Below are positions 43,623 through 52,645 of a stretch of DNA of 64,000 nucleotides, in pieces. Origin of the DNA: JAGLOK01 sp963676355 (GTDB lineage Bacteria > Bacillota > Clostridia > Christensenellales > UMGS416). Under the pieces are notes generated by a model. That model was not told where the DNA came from, made no database searches, and saw only the letters and a program-made list of their open reading frames with translations. A program made the position numbers and the translations under genes. The stretch spans positions 2,108,001-2,172,000 of the forward strand of contig OY781093.1 of assembly GCA_963676355.1 (NCBI GenBank), given 5' to 3'. Numbering within the stretch: position 1 is the first letter of the stretch; the number at the start of each line of letters is the position of its first letter.

Positions 43623-45734
43623 ATGCGAAATAGAAAAGCAAACTTTTTTATTATATTAATAATTTCAATACTAGTACTCAGCCTTTTTTCTTCATGTAAA
43701 AATAGCGACGAAGTACCCATTGAAAACTATTTTAATTATCTTAGAAAAACCCAATATGAGCGTATTTACACCATGTTATCCGATGACTCCAAAGAAAATA
43801 TCACATTGGACGACTTTGTAATTCGCTACACCAACATTTACAGCGCCATATCTATAACATCCATGACATATGACGTTGTATCCACTGAATACACAGATAC
43901 AGCCTGTCATGTTTTTTTCGTGTTAAATATAACTTCTCAAAAATTAGATGATTTCAAGCTTAATATGACAGCAACCTTTATAAAAAAAGACAAAGGATGG
44001 AAACTCAAATGGTCGCCGTCTCTCCTGCTGCCCGGTATGGAGAATGAAGACGTTGCAAGGCTCACATCCACACCTGCCGACAGAGGTGAGATTTTTGCGT
44101 CTGACGGCAGTCTGCTAGCTCAGAATGCCATCGCAACCTCTGTGTATGTAAACATCGATAAAATTCAAAACGATGAAAGTCTTATTCGCGTGATTGCTCC
44201 AATCATTAAAATGGAAGAAGCTGATATCCGCGATAAATTAAAGCCGTATTATGAGAAGCTTCAAAAAGCACAAGAAGACACTAATGACGATACTGCACAA
44301 GACTACACTGCAGTTTCAAATCTCGTTGTGCTTAAAGCATTTTCAAAAGACAACGGGCTTACAAAAGATGAAATGGAAATGCTGCTTTCCGTTGATGGAA
44401 TAGGGATTGATACTGATTTTATGACTAAATACAGATATTATCCCAATGGTACTATTATGTCTCATACTTTAGGATATGTTGGTGTTATGTCCGAACAAGA
44501 AGCGGCTCTTTCAGAAAACATCTCTCTTCCAGCCGATACAATGATAGGTAAATCGGGCTTAGAAAAAAAATATGAGATGTATCTGCGTGCAAAGCCGGGC
44601 TATAAGCTGAGCATCAATGACAAACATGGACATGAAAAAGAAATCATAGCACAAAGAAAAGGTCAGGATGGCGCAGACCTAAGGCTTAACATCGACTTTG
44701 ATTTGCAGCTTGAAGCAGAGCTTATGCTAATGCAAAATCTAACAGATGAAATGTCAGGTGTTGTTGTAGTTCTTGAGCCAGATACAGGCAAAGTCCTTAC
44801 AGTTGCAAGCTTTCCTACGTTTGATCCTAATCTGTTCGCCTTTTCCATGAGTCCTGATGACTGGTCATATCTTAATGATCCTGAAAATAGAAACCCACTG
44901 TATAACAGAGCTTTGCAAGGATTATATCCCCCTGGTTCAACATTTAAGCCGTTTACTGCTGCAATGGCAATAGACACCGATTCTATAAATCGTAATTTTA
45001 TTTTTACAGAAAAAATCGATGACAACGTTTGGGTTCCCAGCAATCCCGAATGGGTTTATCCGGGAATCAAAAGATTTGCAAGAACACCCGGCAAATTAAA
45101 TATGGAAAATGCTATTACATATTCGGACAACATCTACTTTGCATATGTGGCAATGAAAATTGGTCGTACAACTTTTTACGACTACTGCAATAAATATGGA
45201 TTTGGAAGCGCTATTCCTTTTGACCTTGATGTTCCATCAGCCAAAATATCAAACTCTGATAAAATTTCCGACATCAAGCAACTTGCCGACTCAGGCTACG
45301 GTCAGGGTGAACTCTTGATAACTCCCTTGCAACTGGCAGCTTCTTTTTCGGCTTTTGAAAATGGCGGAGATATTTTAGTCCCAAGGCTTATCGACTCAAT
45401 CAACGTCGTAAACGATCATAAATATTATGTTCAGGAGGAATATGAAACACAAGTTTGGAAAGAAGACATCATAAGTTCATACTCTATTGACATCTTGACC
45501 CCCTATCTCAAAAGAGTTATAACGCATGGTACTGGCACCAAAGCATATGTTTCGGGTTTATCAATTTACGGAAAAACTGGTACTGCTGAAATAGGAAACG
45601 ATAAAGCTCGTGAAATAGCATGGTTTATAGGCTATACAAAAGGAGAAAATGCAAAACTTGTTTGCGTAATGGTTGAAGTTCCTGAAGGTCAAGGTGAAGT
45701 GAAGCTGGAAATAGCAAAAGAGTTGTTTAAATAA
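43623..45734 (+). CDS. Class B penicillin-binding protein with MecA_N domain
   Basis: Transpeptidase of about 703 residues. Lipoprotein-like N terminus (LFSSC, Cys25), NTF2-like MecA_N domain (about 30-140), PBP-dimer domain from ADRGEIFASDGSLLAQN, then transpeptidase with intact motifs GSTFK (Ser439), SDN (501-503) and KTGTAE (651-653). This is the PBP3/PBP2a-like subclass B1 layout, often of low beta-lactam affinity. It contrasts with the motif-less PBP in the SEDS cluster. The stop abuts the convergent lipoprotein gene with no terminator visible. Confidence 0.93.
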   Translation: MRNRKANFFIILIISILVLSLFSSCKNSDEVPIENYFNYLRKTQYERIYTMLSDDSKENITLDDFVIRYTNIYSAISITSMTYDVVSTEYTDTACHVFFVLNITSQKLDDFKLNMTATFIKKDKGWKLKWSPSLLLPGMENEDVARLTSTPADRGEIFASDGSLLAQNAIATSVYVNIDKIQNDESLIRVIAPIIKMEEADIRDKLKPYYEKLQKAQEDTNDDTAQDYTAVSNLVVLKAFSKDNGLTKDEMEMLLSVDGIGIDTDFMTKYRYYPNGTIMSHTLGYVGVMSEQEAALSENISLPADTMIGKSGLEKKYEMYLRAKPGYKLSINDKHGHEKEIIAQRKGQDGADLRLNIDFDLQLEAELMLMQNLTDEMSGVVVVLEPDTGKVLTVASFPTFDPNLFAFSMSPDDWSYLNDPENRNPLYNRALQGLYPPGSTFKPFTAAMAIDTDSINRNFIFTEKIDDNVWVPSNPEWVYPGIKRFARTPGKLNMENAITYSDNIYFAYVAMKIGRTTFYDYCNKYGFGSAIPFDLDVPSAKISNSDKISDIKQLADSGYGQGELLITPLQLAASFSAFENGGDILVPRLIDSINVVNDHKYYVQEEYETQVWKEDIISSYSIDILTPYLKRVITHGTGTKAYVSGLSIYGKTGTAEIGNDKAREIAWFIGYTKGENAKLVCVMVEVPEGQGEVKLEIAKELFK

Positions 45735-46247
45735 TCACCATGTTATCATAAGTGATAAACTTCCTTCTTGATACCAATATACTGTAACTGAAATATTTTC
45801 TTTTTTATACTGTGCATCAAACTTCTTTTCATTTATTTCTTCTCTAACTGTTTCATACAATTTGTCTTTTAAAACTTCAGCATAATCTTTTGCACTTTGC
45901 GCATCTATTTCGCCAAAGTCCAATATAACACCATTCGGTGTTTTTACGCTGCTTTTTATTGTTAAATTAAGCTTCGGAACATCAGAAGGAATAGTTTCCG
46001 GCCACACAATTTCTTCATCATCTCCGTTTTTTATAATGTTATCGAGAATTCCTCCTGAAGATGTGGGCTGCGCTGTTGATTGAGCATCTGGTGTGGGTGA
46101 AATAATATGTACATCCACTTCCTCACCAATAATTTTGCTGACAATCTTTTCAACAGATTCTTCTTTTATCTGTTTTTGCATATCTCCACATGAGCAGAGT
46201 ATTCCTGCCAATATAATAATCAAAATAATTGAAACAATCTTCTTCAT
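45735..46247 (-). CDS. Small lipoprotein of unknown function
   Basis: 170 residues from the ATG at 46247 (AGGTG three bases upstream). The signal peptide ends in ILCSCG, a plausible lipobox (LCSC), followed by a Ser/Thr/Pro/Gln-rich linker and an acidic domain (VPKLNLTIKSSVKTPNGVILDFG in parts) with DAQSAKDYAEVLKDKLYE near the middle of the mature domain. No family recognised. It lies between convergent PBP and the isc operon terminator. Confidence 0.65.
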   Translation of the reverse strand: MKKIVSIILIIILAGILCSCGDMQKQIKEESVEKIVSKIIGEEVDVHIISPTPDAQSTAQPTSSGGILDNIIKNGDDEEIVWPETIPSDVPKLNLTIKSSVKTPNGVILDFGEIDAQSAKDYAEVLKDKLYETVREEINEKKFDAQYKKENISVTVYWYQEGSLSLMITW

Positions 46248-46321
46248 AAGCACCTATCCATTTCTTGACAGCTATTTTATCAAACTTTATCCACTAATAC
46301 AATTAATAAAATATTAAAAAA

Positions 46322-46342
46322 AGCACCCCTTAGCGGAGTGCT
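46322..46342 (-). terminator. Rho-independent terminator after iscU
   Basis: Minus strand AGCACTCC, five-base loop, GGGGTGCT, then TTTTT. The 8-bp stem has one G-T pair. It lies 15 bases after the iscU stop and ends the iscRSU operon. Confidence 0.9.
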
Positions 46343-46356
46343 GTGTTAAGTCTTTT

Positions 46357-46734
46357 TTAAGAATGCTTTTCCTCATAGTTTTTAAGAGCTGCTTGCAGGG
46401 CTTCTTCCGCTAATATTGAGCAATGAATTTTTGCAGCAGGAAGTCCACCTATAGCATCCAAAAGTTCCTTGTTGGTAAACTTTTTAGCTTCTTCAATTGT
46501 TCTGCCTTTTATCATCTCAGTCGCAATTGAGCTTGAAGCTACAGCCGCGCCACAGCCATATGTCTTAAATTTAACATCAGTAATCACATCACCTTCCACT
46601 TTGATATCCATTTTCATGATATCTCCGCAGGCTGCGCTTCCAACTTGTCCTGATCCATCAGCATTTTCAATCTCGCCTACATTTTGCGGATCTGTAAAAT
46701 GCTTCATAACTTTATCATTATACATCTGTGACAT
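46357..46734 (-). CDS. iscU: Iron-sulfur cluster scaffold IscU
   Basis: 125-residue scaffold on which Fe-S clusters are assembled before transfer. The three conserved cysteines are Cys36 (AACGD, with Asp38), Cys61 (YGCGAA) and Cys105 (KIHCSILAEEA). The Shine-Dalgarno AAGGAGA precedes the ATG, two bases after iscS. No hscA, hscB, fdx or iscA follows: a terminator comes directly after, giving the minimal clostridial set. Confidence 0.95.
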   Translation of the reverse strand: MSQMYNDKVMKHFTDPQNVGEIENADGSGQVGSAACGDIMKMDIKVEGDVITDVKFKTYGCGAAVASSSIATEMIKGRTIEEAKKFTNKELLDAIGGLPAAKIHCSILAEEALQAALKNYEEKHS

Positions 46735-46736
46735 GT

Positions 46737-47912
46737 TTATTCTCCTTTTACGTACAGCGGCGACATGTTTCTGAGTCTTTGCACTATCGGCTGTAGTTCT
46801 TTAATTGTTTTTTCAACATCTTCCATTGTATTCATATCACCAAGCGTCAGCCTTAAAGAGCCGTGCGCCGTAGCGTGATCCAAACCTATTGCCAAAAGCA
46901 CATGCGAAGGATCTAATGAACCGGATGTGCATGCAGAACCGCTTGAGGCGGCAATGCCTATGATGTCAAGCGATAAAAGCAGCGACTCGCCTTCTATGTA
47001 CTTAAACGACATATTAACGTTATTGGGCAATCTCTTGGTCCTGTGCCCATTGAGCTTTACATCTGGTATGGATTCTGATATACCTTCAATAAAAGTGTCA
47101 CGCATTTTTATCTGACGTTTGTTCTCTTCATCCATATTCGCATATGAGATTTCCAGTGCTTTTGCAAGGCCAATAATGCCTACATGATTATATGTCGTTG
47201 GCCTCTTGCCGCGCTCCTGTCCTCCACCGTGTAAAAGATTATCAATTCTTACACCTTTTCGAATATATAAAGCGCCAACACCCTTAGGTCCTCCGAACTT
47301 ATGAGCCGAAAGAGATAAGAGATCAATATTCATTTTTTTAACATCAACATCTAAATGACCTATTGCCTGAACAGCATCTGTGTGAAAAAGAACGCCTTTT
47401 TCTTTGCACAAAGCACCTATTTCAGCAATCGGCTCTACAGTACCAATCTCATTGTTTGCAAACATGATGCTTACAATTACGGTATCTTCTCGAATAGCAT
47501 CTCGAAGTTCATCCATCTTAACAAGGCCATCTTCATCCACAGGAACATACGTGACTTCCCAGCCAGCCTTTTCCATAGCCTTTGCAGTGTGCAAAACAGC
47601 ATGGTGCTCTATCGTTGAAGTAACTATATGTTTTCCTTTTTTTATGTGGGCAGAAGCAATTCCTTTAATAGCCCAGTTGTCAGCTTCTGTTCCACCTGAC
47701 GTGAAAAAGATTTCTCTATCAGTGCATTTTAAAACATCTGCAACAACTTTTTTAGCCTTTTCTATCTCGCTTCTTGCATTGCGACCATAACTATACACGC
47801 TTGAAGCATTGCCAAACTCTTCCGAAAAATAAGGAAGCATGGCTTCAAGCGCTTCCTTTTTCACCGGCGTTGTTGCCGCATTATCTAAATAAATTTTTTT
47901 ATTGTCGCTCAT
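46737..47912 (-). CDS. iscS: Cysteine desulfurase IscS/NifS
   Basis: PLP enzyme that takes sulfur from cysteine for Fe-S cluster building. 391 residues: YLDNAATTPV at the N terminus, SGGTEADN, the PLP-lysine segment SLSAHKFGGPKG, and the catalytic Cys in SSGSACTSGS. It starts four bases after iscR with AAAGGTTG upstream and is followed two bases later by iscU. Confidence 0.96.
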   Translation of the reverse strand: MSDNKKIYLDNAATTPVKKEALEAMLPYFSEEFGNASSVYSYGRNARSEIEKAKKVVADVLKCTDREIFFTSGGTEADNWAIKGIASAHIKKGKHIVTSTIEHHAVLHTAKAMEKAGWEVTYVPVDEDGLVKMDELRDAIREDTVIVSIMFANNEIGTVEPIAEIGALCKEKGVLFHTDAVQAIGHLDVDVKKMNIDLLSLSAHKFGGPKGVGALYIRKGVRIDNLLHGGGQERGKRPTTYNHVGIIGLAKALEISYANMDEENKRQIKMRDTFIEGISESIPDVKLNGHRTKRLPNNVNMSFKYIEGESLLLSLDIIGIAASSGSACTSGSLDPSHVLLAIGLDHATAHGSLRLTLGDMNTMEDVEKTIKELQPIVQRLRNMSPLYVKGE

Positions 47913-47916
47913 TTTT

Positions 47917-48333
47917 TCAACAACCTTTTAATTGATTAACCAAATCCGAAAACATAATGTTTTCAACTTCGTTTTTAATTGAAGTATTCACTCGCTCCCA
48001 AATGATTTTTCCTGCGCACGCATTAATTTTTGAACATCCATTAGCATCTTGCTGCTTGCAGTGCACCGGAGCAAAGTCTCCTTCCAAACATAAAATAACA
48101 TCCCAAGCTGATATATCTTTAGGTGCTTTTGCCAGCCTATAGCCGCCTTTTGCACCCCTGACACTTTCAACAATACCGGCTTTTCTAAGCTTAACAATTA
48201 ACTGTTCCAAATATTGCACAGGAATATCCTGCCGTTCAGAAATAGTTTTTATTGCAATAGTATCATCACCATAATTTTTTGCCAGCTCATATACGGCATT
48301 AACACCATATCTTGCCCTAGTTGAAACTCTCAT
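47917..48333 (-). CDS. iscR: Rrf2-family regulator IscR
   Basis: 138 residues: winged helix-turn-helix (KTISERQDIPVQYLEQLIVKL, as ISERQDIPVQYLEQL) and the wing GAKGGYRLAK. Three cysteines, Cys92, Cys100 and Cys106, occupy the cluster-ligand positions of IscR. It probably senses Fe-S status and represses its own operon iscRSU. A palindrome overlaps its promoter. Confidence 0.92.
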   Translation of the reverse strand: MRVSTRARYGVNAVYELAKNYGDDTIAIKTISERQDIPVQYLEQLIVKLRKAGIVESVRGAKGGYRLAKAPKDISAWDVILCLEGDFAPVHCKQQDANGCSKINACAGKIIWERVNTSIKNEVENIMFSDLVNQLKGC

Positions 48334-48366
48334 ATACCATCCTCTGTTATCGTTTTGACCGTCTTT

Positions 48367-48395
48367 AACTTATCATACCTAAGTTTTTTTGTCAA
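48367..48395 (-). promoter_or_regulatory. iscR promoter with overlapping palindrome
   Basis: Minus strand perfect TTGACA, then AACTTA-N7-TAAGTT (48367-48385). The downstream arm coincides with the -10 position at 17-base spacing. It is a candidate autoregulatory IscR operator. Confidence 0.5.
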
Positions 48396-48431
48396 GATTT
48401 CAAGTTGCTAACATTGTGTAAACATTGAATG

Positions 48432-49685
48432 CTATCTAATGATATCTTCTTTGTATAAAGGATACTTCGCGCAAAGCTCAAGCACCTGTGCTTTAACACC
48501 GTCGATTGCGCTATCGCCTTCCTTTATAATTTTTGCAATAAGTTTTCCAATTAGCACGAAATCATCCTCTTTAAATCCTCTGCTTGTAAGCGCTGGAGAG
48601 CCCAATCTAATGCCGCTTGTTGTAAATGCATTTTCAGGATCATTGGGTACTGAATTTTTATTTGAAGTGATGTTTGCCGCTTCAAGCTGCTTTTCAACCA
48701 ATTTCCCCGTAATTTTCTGTGGACGCAAATCAAGTAACACAAGGTGATTGTCTGTTCCGCCTGAAACAAGGGATATACCTTCTGCAAGAAGAGTGTCAGC
48801 CAATGCCTTAGTATTTGCAATTATCTGCTTCTGATAATCTTTAAAGTCATCTTTTAATGCTTCTTTAAAGCAAACTGCTTTAGCTGCTATAACATGCATA
48901 AGTGGTCCACCCTGCATACCAGGGAATACAGCCTTGTTTATCTTTTTTGCATATTTTTTCTGGCACATTATCATTCCTCCGCGTGGGCCGCGAAGAGTTT
49001 TGTGCGTAGTTGTAGTTGTAAAGTGAGCATAGGGTATTGGAGAAGGATGAAGCCCTGCAGCAACCAGTCCAGCAATGTGTGCAATATCAGCCATCAAATA
49101 TGCTCCCACTTTGTCAGCAATTTCTCTAAAGCGCTTAAAATCAATAGTTCTGGGGTAAGCACTTGCTCCCGCAACTATTATCTGAGGCTTGTTTTCAATA
49201 GCCAATCTTTCAAGTTCATCATAGTCTATTGTTTGTGTATCATCGCTAACACCATAAGGCACTATGTTAAAAAACATTCCAGAAAAGTTTGCTGGGCTCC
49301 CGTGGGTTAAATGACCACCATGATTTAAGTTCATGCCAAGTATAGTGTCCCCCGGTTTTAACACCGCAAGATATACAGCAGTGTTTGCCTGTGCGCCAGA
49401 GTGAGGCTGAACATTTACATATTCGCAGTTAAAAAGTTCTTTTGCTCTGTCACGTGCCAAGTCTTCTGCCATGTCAACAAATTCACAGCCACCATAGTGG
49501 CGATAGCGAGGAATTCCTTCTGCATACTTGTTTGTAAGGTGTGAGCCTGCCGCAGCCATAACAGCTGGTGACACAAAGTTTTCAGAAGCAATAAGCTCCA
49601 AGTGCTCCTGTTGCCTTTTAAGCTCCAGCTCCATTACCTCAGCCATTTCACTGTCGGTTTCTTTAATCACTTTAAAATCAATCAT
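48432..49685 (-). CDS. glyA: Serine hydroxymethyltransferase
   Basis: Converts serine and tetrahydrofolate to glycine and methylene-THF. 417 residues: IASENFVSPAV, YAEGIPRYRHYGGCEFVD (as YAEGIPRYRHYGG), HGSPANFSG and the PLP-lysine segment TTTTHKTLRGPRGG. AGGAG precedes the ATG. Monocistronic, with its own promoter and iscR downstream. Confidence 0.98.
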   Translation of the reverse strand: MIDFKVIKETDSEMAEVMELELKRQQEHLELIASENFVSPAVMAAAGSHLTNKYAEGIPRYRHYGGCEFVDMAEDLARDRAKELFNCEYVNVQPHSGAQANTAVYLAVLKPGDTILGMNLNHGGHLTHGSPANFSGMFFNIVPYGVSDDTQTIDYDELERLAIENKPQIIVAGASAYPRTIDFKRFREIADKVGAYLMADIAHIAGLVAAGLHPSPIPYAHFTTTTTHKTLRGPRGGMIMCQKKYAKKINKAVFPGMQGGPLMHVIAAKAVCFKEALKDDFKDYQKQIIANTKALADTLLAEGISLVSGGTDNHLVLLDLRPQKITGKLVEKQLEAANITSNKNSVPNDPENAFTTSGIRLGSPALTSRGFKEDDFVLIGKLIAKIIKEGDSAIDGVKAQVLELCAKYPLYKEDIIR

Positions 49686-49732
49686 AAAAAACTCCTGTAT
49701 ATAAAATTTTTAAATAACAACATTAAAGACTA

Positions 49733-49761
49733 ATTATAAATTATCACTTATATTTATACAA
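49733..49761 (-). promoter_or_regulatory. glyA promoter
   Basis: Minus strand TTGTAT, 17-base spacer, TATAAT, about 48 bases before the glyA ATG. Confidence 0.6.
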
Positions 49762-49763
49762 GA

Positions 49764-50174
49764 TTAAACCTTATAATAAGTCATGCTTTCTCTTTTCATG
49801 TCAGCAAACTTCTTTTTAAATAATCTCAAAGCAAAGTATGAACCAAACGAAAGTATTATCCCTATAATAGCAGAGATGATCTGAGCATTATCGCCCTTAA
49901 ATACTGCCACACCTATAAGTATCGCGGCTACAAGTACGACAAGCGGCAAAATGTATAAAAGAACCGTAGATAACAGATAAAAATCTCTTTTCACATCAAC
50001 CACAACTTCATCGCCCACTTGAACATTTTTTGTTTTAGGAAGTCGTATCATCATTTTTCCTGTATCTTTAGCCATCATACAAGCACCACATTTCTCGCAA
50101 GCTGATGATCTATAAAACTCAACAACTACTTCACTGTTTTCAATTTCAGCTACTACACCTTTTTCATCATTCAT
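49764..50174 (-). CDS. RseC/SoxR-reducing-system-like membrane protein
   Basis: 136 residues: an N-terminal soluble part with the cysteine group SACEKCGACMMAK (about 23-35), a short barrel (VQVGDEVVVDV) and two membrane helices (about 70-92 and 98-118). This is the RseC_MucC family linked to the Rnf electron-transfer complex and to redox or envelope stress sensing. No rnf genes are nearby. The ATG at 50174 has AGGTG six bases upstream. A GTG at 50183 overlaps that site. Confidence 0.82.
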   Translation of the reverse strand: MNDEKGVVAEIENSEVVVEFYRSSACEKCGACMMAKDTGKMMIRLPKTKNVQVGDEVVVDVKRDFYLLSTVLLYILPLVVLVAAILIGVAVFKGDNAQIISAIIGIILSFGSYFALRLFKKKFADMKRESMTYYKV

Positions 50175-50856
50175 TGTATTCACCTATTAAATCCTTTATC
50201 ACTTCACCCGCAATTATAAGTCCCGCACATGAAACTGCAAACATTGCACTTCCAATCGGACCACTTGATGCTTTTTTCGGGAGTTCTTTTGAAAAAACCA
50301 CTTTTAGTTTGTCTATTTTTCTTCTTTTTAATTCACTGCGCACCTTTTTTGCAAGCGGATCATTATACGTTTTTTTAATATCCGTCACTTCAAATTTACT
50401 TCCATCAAGCCTGCCGCCTGCACCCATTGAGGAGATTATGTTTATATCAAGTTCCTTACAAGATTCAATTAAATCAATCTTATCTTTAAATGAATCAATA
50501 GCATCTACCACGTAATCATAATTACTAAAGTCTATAAATTCATTTTCCTTGTGCCACATTTCGTGGTGGACTGTAATATCAGCTTTAGGATTAATATCTT
50601 TAAGCCTTTTAGCCATTACTTCTGCCTTTGGAAAACCAATTGTGGAGTATGCTGCGGGAAGTTGCCTGTTTATATTAGATTCTTCCACCAAATCTCCATC
50701 CACCAAAGTGATATTTGATATTCCACTGCGCACCAAAGCTTCAACACATATAGAACCAACACCGCCAACACCCATCACGAGTATATTGGCATTCTGTAAA
50801 GCACTTATGCCGTGCTCGCCTATTAATATCTCAAGCCTTTTTTGTGCACCACTCAT
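50167..50856 (-). CDS. tcdA: tRNA threonylcarbamoyladenosine dehydratase
   Basis: E1-like enzyme that cyclises t6A37 of tRNA to ct6A. 229 residues with the nucleotide-binding GVGGVGSICVEALVRSG (as GVGGVGS, 29-35), the activation Arg in SNINRQ, DAIDS, and the C-terminal SSGPIGSAMF. It overlaps aspS (ATGA), which makes it part of the tRNA-related run hisS-aspS-tcdA. Confidence 0.93.
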   Translation of the reverse strand: MSGAQKRLEILIGEHGISALQNANILVMGVGGVGSICVEALVRSGISNITLVDGDLVEESNINRQLPAAYSTIGFPKAEVMAKRLKDINPKADITVHHEMWHKENEFIDFSNYDYVVDAIDSFKDKIDLIESCKELDINIISSMGAGGRLDGSKFEVTDIKKTYNDPLAKKVRSELKRRKIDKLKVVFSKELPKKASSGPIGSAMFAVSCAGLIIAGEVIKDLIGEYNE

Positions 50857-52643
50857 TTATTGTTTTCACCATCCAGCTTAATTCTGAGCTCTTGCAACTG
50901 ATGTTGGTCTACATAGTCCGGAGCCCCAGTTAAGAGACACGAGCCGCTTTGCACTTTCGGGAATGCAATTGTGTCGCGAATGCTTTTAGCCCCCGATATC
51001 AACATCACCATACGGTCAAGTCCATATGCTATTCCGCCATGCGGAGGTGTGCCATATTTAAATGCGTCAAGCAAAAACCCGAATCTGTTTTGTGCTTCTT
51101 CATCAGAGAATCCCAAAGCTTTAAACACTCTCTTTTGAACGTCTTCTTTGTGTATTCTTATACTGCCGCCACCAACTTCATTTCCATTTAAAACGATGTC
51201 ATATGCTTTTGCGCATACTTTTTCAGGCTGTGATTCCAAAAGTTCCAAATCTTCATCATTTGGTGAAGTGAACGGATGATGCATTGCAGTATATCTTTTT
51301 TCTTCCTCGTTATATTCAAACATTGGAAAATCTGTAACCCACAAAAAGTTATACTTGCTCTCATCAATTAGGTTTAACTTTTCAGCCACTGCAAGACGTA
51401 CCTGACCCATTGCAGTAAGTGCTGTAGTCCACTTGTCTGCCACAATAAAAATTATGTCGCCTACTTGTGCGCCAGTTTTATCTGTAACTGCATTTATCTC
51501 ATCATCACTTAAAAATTTTGCTATAGGAGAGCGAACACCACTCTTTTCAACTACCATCCAGGCAAGTCCCTTAGCACCATATAATTTCGCATGCTCGCCA
51601 AGTCTGTCTATCTCTTTGCGGGAGTATGCTTCATCAGCACCATTTGCACATATAGCACATACAACACCTTCATCTGAATTTGCGACTGAGGAAAAAACTT
51701 TAAACTCACTGTTCTTTAGCTCGTCATTAAGCTCAGTTATTTCCATGTCAAAGCGTGTATCAGGCTTATCGCTTCCATAACGCTGCATAGCCTCTTTATA
51801 AGTTAATCTTGTGAATGGGGTTTTTACATCAATGTTTGCTGCTTTTTTAAAAGCATTTGTAATGAGTCCTTCATTAATTGATATAACATCATCAACGTCA
51901 ACAAATGACATCTCTATATCAATCTGTGTAAACTCAGGCTGCCTGTCAGCTCTTAAATCTTCATCCCTAAAGCATTTTGCCACCTGATAGTATCTGTCAA
52001 ACCCAGAAACCATAAGAAGCTGCTTAAAAAGCTGTGGCGACTGAGGAAGCGCATAAAACTTGCCCTTCTGCACGCGTGATGGCACTAGATAGTCCCTTGC
52101 GCCTTCTGGTGTTGATTTGTTTAATATAGGAGTTTCAATGTCAATAAATCCGTTATCATTTAAATATTCTCGTACCGATGATGAAAGCTTATGCTTAAGC
52201 ATTATGTTGTCGCGCAGATATTCGCCGCGCAAGTCAAGATAACGATATTTAAGCTTGGTCTCATCCCCCACCTTTTCATCCCCTATGACAAATGGTGGTG
52301 TTTCGGCTTCATTTAAAACCTTCATATCATTTACTAAAACTTCAATCTCACCTGTTGAAAGATCAGAATTTATATTTCTTTCATCCCTGAGATTAACTGT
52401 CCCCTGTACCCAAAGCACATATTCACTTCTAACGTCTTGCGACATTTTAAAGCACTGTACGTTTTGCGCCTCATCAAACACAAGTTGAACAATACCTGTT
52501 CTGTCTCTTAGCCAAATGAAAATAAGAGAACCAAGATCCCTTCTTCTTTGAACCCATCCGCACATTGAAACAGTTTTTCCTGAATCATCTTTATTTAATT
52601 GTCCGCACATATTCGTGCGAGGGTAAGATTTCGACTTTGTCAT
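50853..52643 (-). CDS. aspS: Aspartyl-tRNA synthetase
   Basis: Class IIb synthetase of 596 residues: N-terminal OB-fold anticodon domain (CGWVQRRRDLGSLIF), catalytic motifs 2 (FRDEDLRADRQPEF) and 3 (GGIAYGLDRMVML) with the bacterial GAD insertion between. It starts two bases after the hisS stop region. Whether it is discriminating or also charges tRNA-Asn is not decided here. Confidence 0.98.
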   Translation of the reverse strand: MTKSKSYPRTNMCGQLNKDDSGKTVSMCGWVQRRRDLGSLIFIWLRDRTGIVQLVFDEAQNVQCFKMSQDVRSEYVLWVQGTVNLRDERNINSDLSTGEIEVLVNDMKVLNEAETPPFVIGDEKVGDETKLKYRYLDLRGEYLRDNIMLKHKLSSSVREYLNDNGFIDIETPILNKSTPEGARDYLVPSRVQKGKFYALPQSPQLFKQLLMVSGFDRYYQVAKCFRDEDLRADRQPEFTQIDIEMSFVDVDDVISINEGLITNAFKKAANIDVKTPFTRLTYKEAMQRYGSDKPDTRFDMEITELNDELKNSEFKVFSSVANSDEGVVCAICANGADEAYSRKEIDRLGEHAKLYGAKGLAWMVVEKSGVRSPIAKFLSDDEINAVTDKTGAQVGDIIFIVADKWTTALTAMGQVRLAVAEKLNLIDESKYNFLWVTDFPMFEYNEEEKRYTAMHHPFTSPNDEDLELLESQPEKVCAKAYDIVLNGNEVGGGSIRIHKEDVQKRVFKALGFSDEEAQNRFGFLLDAFKYGTPPHGGIAYGLDRMVMLISGAKSIRDTIAFPKVQSGSCLLTGAPDYVDQHQLQELRIKLDGENNK

Positions 52644-52645
52644 CC

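Noticed and set aside
48894..49310. Plus-strand open frame of 138 codons
   Set aside because: It lies wholly inside glyA on the other strand, has no ribosome binding site and shows no recognisable domain.
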